Source: Pseudomonas capeferrum
GTDB lineage: Bacteria > Pseudomonadota > Gammaproteobacteria > Pseudomonadales > Pseudomonadaceae
DNA length: 64,000 nt
Assembly: GCF_013523055.1 (NCBI RefSeq)
Contig: NZ_JAAMQM010000016.1
Location: 1 to 64,000 of the forward strand
Reading direction: 5' to 3'
The position numbers and the translations under genes were made by a program. Shown here one piece after another: positions 59,971 through 64,000 of the stretch. Every line of letters starts with the position of its first letter. Within the stretch, counting starts at the first letter, position 1. A model generated the notes under the pieces. The model made no database searches, was not told where the DNA came from, and saw only the letters and a list, made by a program, of their open reading frames with translations.

Positions 59971-61275
59971 GTGAAACCGGTCAAAGTAGGCATCTGTGGG
60001 TTGGGGACCGTCGGTGGCGGTACCTTCAATGTACTTCAACGCAACGCCGAGGAGATTGCCCGCCGTGCCGGGCGCGGTATTGAAGTGGCACAGATTGCCA
60101 TGCGTTCGCAGAACCCCGACTGCCAGATTGCCGGTACCCCCATTACCGCCGATGTGTTCGAGGTCGCGAGCAACCCCGAGATCGACATTGTCATCGAACT
60201 GATCGGTGGCTATACCATCGCCCATGACCTGGTGCTCAAGGCCATCGAGAACGGCAAGCACGTGGTCACCGCCAACAAGGCCCTGATCGCCGTACACGGT
60301 AACGAGATCTTCGCCAAGGCACGGGAGAAGGGGGTGATCGTTGCCTTCGAAGCCGCCGTCGCCGGTGGCATCCCGGTCATCAAGGCGATTCGCGAAGGTC
60401 TGTCGGCCAACCGTATCAACTGGCTGGCCGGAATCATCAACGGTACCGGCAACTTCATCCTCACCGAAATGCGCGAGAAAGGCCGCGCCTTCCCTGACGT
60501 CCTGGCCGAAGCCCAGGCGCTGGGTTACGCCGAGGCCGACCCGACCTTCGATGTCGAAGGGATCGACGCCGCCCACAAGCTGACCATCCTGGCATCCATC
60601 GCCTTCGGGATCCCGCTGCAGTTCGACAAGGCCTACACCGAAGGCATCACCGAGCTGACCACCGCCGACGTCAACTATGCCGAAGCCCTGGGCTACCGCA
60701 TCAAGCACCTGGGCGTGGCGCGCAGCACTGCCGCCGGTATCGAGCTGCGCGTGCACCCGACCCTGATCCCGGCGGACCGCCTGATCGCCAACGTCAACGG
60801 TGTGATGAACGCCGTGATGGTCAACGGCGACGCGGCAGGCTCCAGCCTGTACTACGGCGCCGGTGCCGGCATGGAGCCAACGGCTTCCTCGGTCGTTGCC
60901 GACGTGATCGATGTGGTGCGTGCCATGACCAGCGATCCGGAAAACCGCGTACCGCACCTGGCGTTCCAGCCCGACTCGCTGTCGGCTCATCCGATCCTGC
61001 CGATCGAAGCCTGCGAGAGCGCCTACTATCTGCGCATCCAGGCCAAGGACCATCCGGGCGTGCTGGCTCAGGTCGCGAGCATCCTGTCGGAGCGCGGTAT
61101 CAATATAGAGTCGATCATGCAGAAGGAAGCCGAGGAGCACGATGGACTGGTGCCGATGATCCTGCTGACCCACCGCGTGGTCGAAAAAGGTATCAACGAC
61201 GCCATCGTCGCGCTCGAAGCCTTGCAGGACGTGGTCGGCAAGGTCGTGCGCATCCGCGTCGAGCAGCTTAACTGA
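59971..61275 (+). CDS. hom: Homoserine dehydrogenase
   Basis: A 434-residue homoserine dehydrogenase with NAD(P) fold VKVGICGLGTVGGGTFNVLQ, catalytic region GGIPVIKAIREGLSANRI and LAEAQALGYAEADPTFDVEG, and a C-terminal ACT domain (YYLRIQAKDHPGVLAQVASI) for threonine feedback. It reduces aspartate semialdehyde to homoserine. The start is GTG 59971 with GGGGAG upstream; the ATG at 59899 lacks a site and adds non-family sequence. It forms an operon with thrC. Confidence 0.96.
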   Translation: MKPVKVGICGLGTVGGGTFNVLQRNAEEIARRAGRGIEVAQIAMRSQNPDCQIAGTPITADVFEVASNPEIDIVIELIGGYTIAHDLVLKAIENGKHVVTANKALIAVHGNEIFAKAREKGVIVAFEAAVAGGIPVIKAIREGLSANRINWLAGIINGTGNFILTEMREKGRAFPDVLAEAQALGYAEADPTFDVEGIDAAHKLTILASIAFGIPLQFDKAYTEGITELTTADVNYAEALGYRIKHLGVARSTAAGIELRVHPTLIPADRLIANVNGVMNAVMVNGDAAGSSLYYGAGAGMEPTASSVVADVIDVVRAMTSDPENRVPHLAFQPDSLSAHPILPIEACESAYYLRIQAKDHPGVLAQVASILSERGINIESIMQKEAEEHDGLVPMILLTHRVVEKGINDAIVALEALQDVVGKVVRIRVEQLN

Positions 61276-61407
61276 CGGCCGTCCAACGCCCGGATTCGAA
61301 TCGATAACTCAAGCGGCAAGCCTGGCCGCGGCTGGAGGATCGACGCCCTAGGCGCTTCCTTGTAGCTGGCGGCAAGGCTCGCAGCTAAAACAAAGGTTTT
61401 TGCACTC

Positions 61408-62817
61408 ATGCGCTATATCAGTACCCGCGGCCAGGCCCCGGTCTTGAATTTCGAAGATGTCCTGCTGGCCGGCCTGGCCAGCGATGGCGGCCTGTACGTG
61501 CCGGAAAACCTGCCGCGCTTCACTCAGGAAGAGATCGCTTCCTGGGCTGGGCTGCCATACCACGAGCTGGCCTTCCGCGTGATGCGCCCCTTCGTCGAGG
61601 GCAGCATCGCCGATGCCGACTTCCGCAAGATCCTCGAAGAGACCTATGGCGAGTTCGCCCACGCCGCGGTAGCTCCGCTGCGTCAGCTGAACGCCAACGA
61701 GTGGGTGATGGAGCTGTTCCACGGCCCGACCCTGGCCTTCAAGGACTTCGCCCTGCAACTGCTGGGCCGCCTGCTCGACCACGTACTGCTCAAGCGTGGC
61801 GAACGCGTGGTGATCGTCGGCGCCACCAGTGGCGATACCGGCTCGGCGGCCATCGAAGGCTGCCGTCGTTGCGACAATGTCGACATCTTCATCCTGCATC
61901 CGCATCAGCGGGTGTCGGAAGTCCAGCGTCGTCAGATGACCACGATCCTTGGCGAAAACATCCACAACATCGCCATCGAGGGCAACTTCGACGACTGCCA
62001 GGAAATGGTCAAGGCCAGTTTCGCCGACCAGGGCTTCCTCAAGGGTACCCGCCTGGTTGCCGTGAATTCGATCAACTGGGCGCGGATCATGGCCCAGATC
62101 GTCTACTACTTCCACGCGGCATTGCAGTTGGGCGGCCCGGCCCGGTCCGTGGCCTTCTCGGTGCCGACAGGTAATTTCGGCGACATTTTCGCCGGCTACC
62201 TGGCGCGCAACATGGGCTTGCCGATCAGCCAGCTGGTCGTCGCCACCAACCGCAACGACATCCTGCACCGCTTCATGAGCGGCAACCAGTACGTCAAGCA
62301 AACCCTGCACGCCACGCTGTCGCCGTCGATGGACATCATGGTCTCTTCCAACTTCGAGCGGCTGCTGTTCGATCTGCATGGCCGCAACGGCGCTGCCATC
62401 GCCGGCCTGATGGACAACTTCAGGCAGAACGGTAGTTTCAGCGTCGAAGAGGATCGCTGGACCGAAGCGCGCAAGCTGTTCGATTCCCTGGCCGTCGATG
62501 ATGCGCAAACCTGCGAGACCATCGCCGAGGTCTTCGCCAGCACGGGCGAGGTGCTCGACCCGCATACCGCGATCGGTGTGAGAGCGGCTCGCGAATGCCG
62601 ACGCAGCCTGGATACGCCGATGGTGGTGCTGGGGACTGCGCATCCGGTCAAGTTCCCGGAGGCCGTCGAGAAGGCCGGTGTCGGCAAGGCCCTGGAACTG
62701 CCAGCCCACCTGGCCGACCTGTTCAGCCGGGAAGAGCGTTGCACCGTACTGGCCAATGATCTGAAGACCGTCCAGACGTTCGTCAGCCAACACGGTAATC
62801 GGGGCAAGCCGCTCTGA
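61408..62817 (+). CDS. thrC: Threonine synthase
   Basis: A 469-residue PLP enzyme converting phosphohomoserine to threonine. The N-terminal MRYISTRGQAPVLNFEDVLLAGLASDGGLYVP is typical; the PLP lysine is in GPTLAFKDFALQLLG near residue 114, and the glycine-rich phosphate site is GATSGDTGSAAIEG. Long (class I) type as in gamma-proteobacteria. Located 132 bp after hom; a terminator follows. Confidence 0.97.
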   Translation: MRYISTRGQAPVLNFEDVLLAGLASDGGLYVPENLPRFTQEEIASWAGLPYHELAFRVMRPFVEGSIADADFRKILEETYGEFAHAAVAPLRQLNANEWVMELFHGPTLAFKDFALQLLGRLLDHVLLKRGERVVIVGATSGDTGSAAIEGCRRCDNVDIFILHPHQRVSEVQRRQMTTILGENIHNIAIEGNFDDCQEMVKASFADQGFLKGTRLVAVNSINWARIMAQIVYYFHAALQLGGPARSVAFSVPTGNFGDIFAGYLARNMGLPISQLVVATNRNDILHRFMSGNQYVKQTLHATLSPSMDIMVSSNFERLLFDLHGRNGAAIAGLMDNFRQNGSFSVEEDRWTEARKLFDSLAVDDAQTCETIAEVFASTGEVLDPHTAIGVRAARECRRSLDTPMVVLGTAHPVKFPEAVEKAGVGKALELPAHLADLFSREERCTVLANDLKTVQTFVSQHGNRGKPL

Positions 62818-62837
62818 GTGTCAGGTGATCAACAAGA

Positions 62838-62861
62838 AGCCCGTCTCTGACGGGCTTTTTT
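62838..62861 (+). terminator. Rho-independent terminator after thrC
   Basis: AGCCCGTC-TCT-GACGGGCT followed by a T-run (62856-62861). It lies 20 bases after the thrC stop. Confidence 0.92.
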
Positions 62862-63022
62862 GTCTTCGGTGTCCCGAACCCCTCCTTCCGCCCCTCAATC
62901 TGTGGAGAGCCTTTCCGAATTATCCATGGGGGCTTCAGCTTTTTCTTACATTGCCCTTGTGTGAGTTTACCTAGAGTGGCCGGCACCTATAAATGGAAGA
63001 TGCCTATCTCCAGGAGATGCCA

Positions 63023-63463
63023 ATGCACCGGCTCAAGGTCCTGATCCACCAGGAACGTCCCGCTCACCAGATATACCTGCACCAGGCCTGCAACGCGCAA
63101 GGCGTGTTCAACGTTCAGGTGACGGAAGACCTGGCCTCTGCCAGGAAGCGGGTCATGAAGGGAACGCCCGCCGACCTGCTGATACTTGACCATGCCATGT
63201 CGACGAGCCATGGCATGGCATTGCTGGACGATATCGTGCAAGGGCAGCGCACGCGCGCGCTATTGTTCGTTGGGCAACCCCGACGCAATGCCCCCAACCT
63301 CGCGCGCGAGGCCCGAGCGCGGACCCTCTGGGTGCTCAGTGAGCTGGCATGGCCGCTGTCGGCGTGGGACCTGCACAAGCAGTTGCGTGCGTTACGCCGG
63401 GGCTGCTGCGTTCCCGCGCAGCCGAGTATTGAAACTGTCATCCGCTACGCGCATGCTCACTGA
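63023..63463 (+). CDS. Degenerate response-regulator receiver-like protein
   Basis: A 146-residue protein with receiver-domain layout: first strand LKVLIHQERPAHQIYLHQAC, the phosphoacceptor-like aspartate in ADLLILDHAMSTSHGMALLDD (D near residue 61) and a later strand ALLFVGQPRR. The acidic pair after the first strand (normally DD) reads HQE and the usual lysine region reads VLSELAWPL. So magnesium binding and phosphorylation may be lost. No output domain. AGGAG lies 6 bp before ATG 63023; ATG 63017 is too close to it. Partner unknown. Confidence 0.65.
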   Translation: MHRLKVLIHQERPAHQIYLHQACNAQGVFNVQVTEDLASARKRVMKGTPADLLILDHAMSTSHGMALLDDIVQGQRTRALLFVGQPRRNAPNLAREARARTLWVLSELAWPLSAWDLHKQLRALRRGCCVPAQPSIETVIRYAHAH

Positions 63464-63540
63464 AAGCGCAGGTGAGCCGAACTTTCCGCTGCGCTTGAAG
63501 GTCAGTTCCCATACGTCCTCAGAACAAGCGAGTAAGCCGG

Positions 63541-63822
63541 ATGGAAAGAATCTGCAGATTGCTCAACAATGCCCTGACCCCGTATCAAGCCCGGCTGAGT
63601 GAGGCGGATGCCGCCGCCAACCGATCGCTGACCCTGTTCGACAACCAGGGACGCACTGTCCTGCAACGTTCGGTAACCGCCGCGCAGCTGCAGGATCAGC
63701 GTCTGCTGGTCGATCTGGTGGATGGCCTGCACCGTGACCTGCAAATCGCCGAAGGGCGCCTGCAACCTTGTGTGATCGCTGCTTTGCAACATCAACGGCA
63801 AGCCCAGGGAACCTTTGCCTGA
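63541..63822 (+). CDS. DUF3509 family protein
   Basis: A 93-residue Pseudomonas-specific protein: RICRLLNNALTPYQARLSEA at the start, VLQRSVTAAQLQDQRLLVDL and GLHRDLQIAEGRLQPCVIAAL at the end. No signal or membrane segment. Function unknown. It lies 77 bp after the receiver-like gene. Confidence 0.8.
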   Translation: MERICRLLNNALTPYQARLSEADAAANRSLTLFDNQGRTVLQRSVTAAQLQDQRLLVDLVDGLHRDLQIAEGRLQPCVIAALQHQRQAQGTFA

Positions 63823-63909
63823 ATGATCCGTCAGACACTTTAGATCAGTCATGGGGCGCTTTGCTCCGGTGTCGCCAAGGCTCTTCTGGAAGTCCATCTG
63901 GATTTTCGA

Positions 63910-64000
63910 TTAACCCCGGTCGTCCTCCCCAGCGGCCGGGGTTTCTTTTTGCCTGTCCGGCACAGTGATGGACGGTTCTTCAGCCTTTTCCTCGATCAGG
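63910..64000 (-). CDS. Possible C-terminal end of a minus-strand gene (cut by window edge)
   Basis: On the minus strand a frame is open from the edge to TAA at 63910-63912, encoding 29 residues, acidic and hydrophilic (EEKAEEPSITVPDRQ then GEDDRG). This would suit a disordered protein tail. It overlaps the terminator hairpin, which would lie at its 3' end. Too short to identify. Confidence 0.3.
   Translation of the reverse strand, partial: LIEEKAEEPSITVPDRQKETPAAGEDDRG
63912..63950 (+). terminator. Rho-independent terminator near the right edge
   Basis: AACCCCGG (63912-63919) pairs with CCGGGGTT (63936-63943), followed by TTCTTTTT. It can end the DUF3509 transcript. Confidence 0.75.

Overview
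The window is chromosomal DNA of a Pseudomonas, most likely of the P. putida group. The evidence is GC-rich coding sequence, REP/REPIN elements of the type common in P. putida, Pseudomonas-typical small families (DUF3077, DUF3509), and familiar blocks: mltF/purL next to a Tat-T2SS-PhoX locus, and purT-MFS-CorC-YpjD-ffh-rpsP-rimM-trmD-rplS-xerD-dsbC-hom-thrC. The species call is an inference from gene content and order.

Layout. 1-3 kb: the end of an aromatic catabolism cluster (partial 4-hydroxy-2-oxovalerate aldolase, an MhpT-like MFS carrier, an OprD-type porin). 3-5.9 kb: an accessory patch with repeats, a Fic-domain remnant, a frameshifted small gene, a DUF3077 gene and a class A beta-lactamase. 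5.9-14 kb: multicopper oxidase, tadA, mltF, purL and a NIF3-like gene closed by a clear terminator. 14.3-20.2 kb: an island-like pair of large proteins, a lipase-like protein with bacterial Ig domains and a phospholipase D with four Ig-like repeats. They share an Ig-like module and lack signal peptides.

20.8-36.6 kb is a secretion locus. TatABC and GspK are divergently transcribed, followed by a PhoX-type phosphatase, a Tat-lipoprotein related to SoxB/5'-nucleotidases, and gspCDEFGHIJLMN. One clear and two weaker PHO-box-like 11-bp-period repeats sit in the divergent promoters, suggesting that the whole unit is induced by phosphate starvation: Tat exports the folded phosphatase and T2SS carries it out of the periplasm. 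The operon is interrupted between gspG and gspH by about 19 copies of an 18-bp tandem repeat plus a REP-like remnant. The array is an unusual structure, because the only long gspH reading frame runs straight through it.

36.8-40.8 kb: L,D-transpeptidase, two NUDIX hydrolases, gamma-carbonic anhydrase, DUF1289, a VUT-type transporter and a RutR-like TetR regulator. 40.9-48.5 kb: the reductive pyrimidine pathway (preA, preT, dihydropyrimidinase, NCS1 permease, N-carbamoyl amidohydrolase) with palindromic operator candidates in the 615-bp divergent intergenic region. 48.8-64 kb: purT, an MHS-family carrier, a CorC-like protein, YpjD, ffh, the rpsP ribosomal operon, a thioesterase, xerD, dsbC, hom-thrC, a degenerate receiver-domain protein and a DUF3509 protein.
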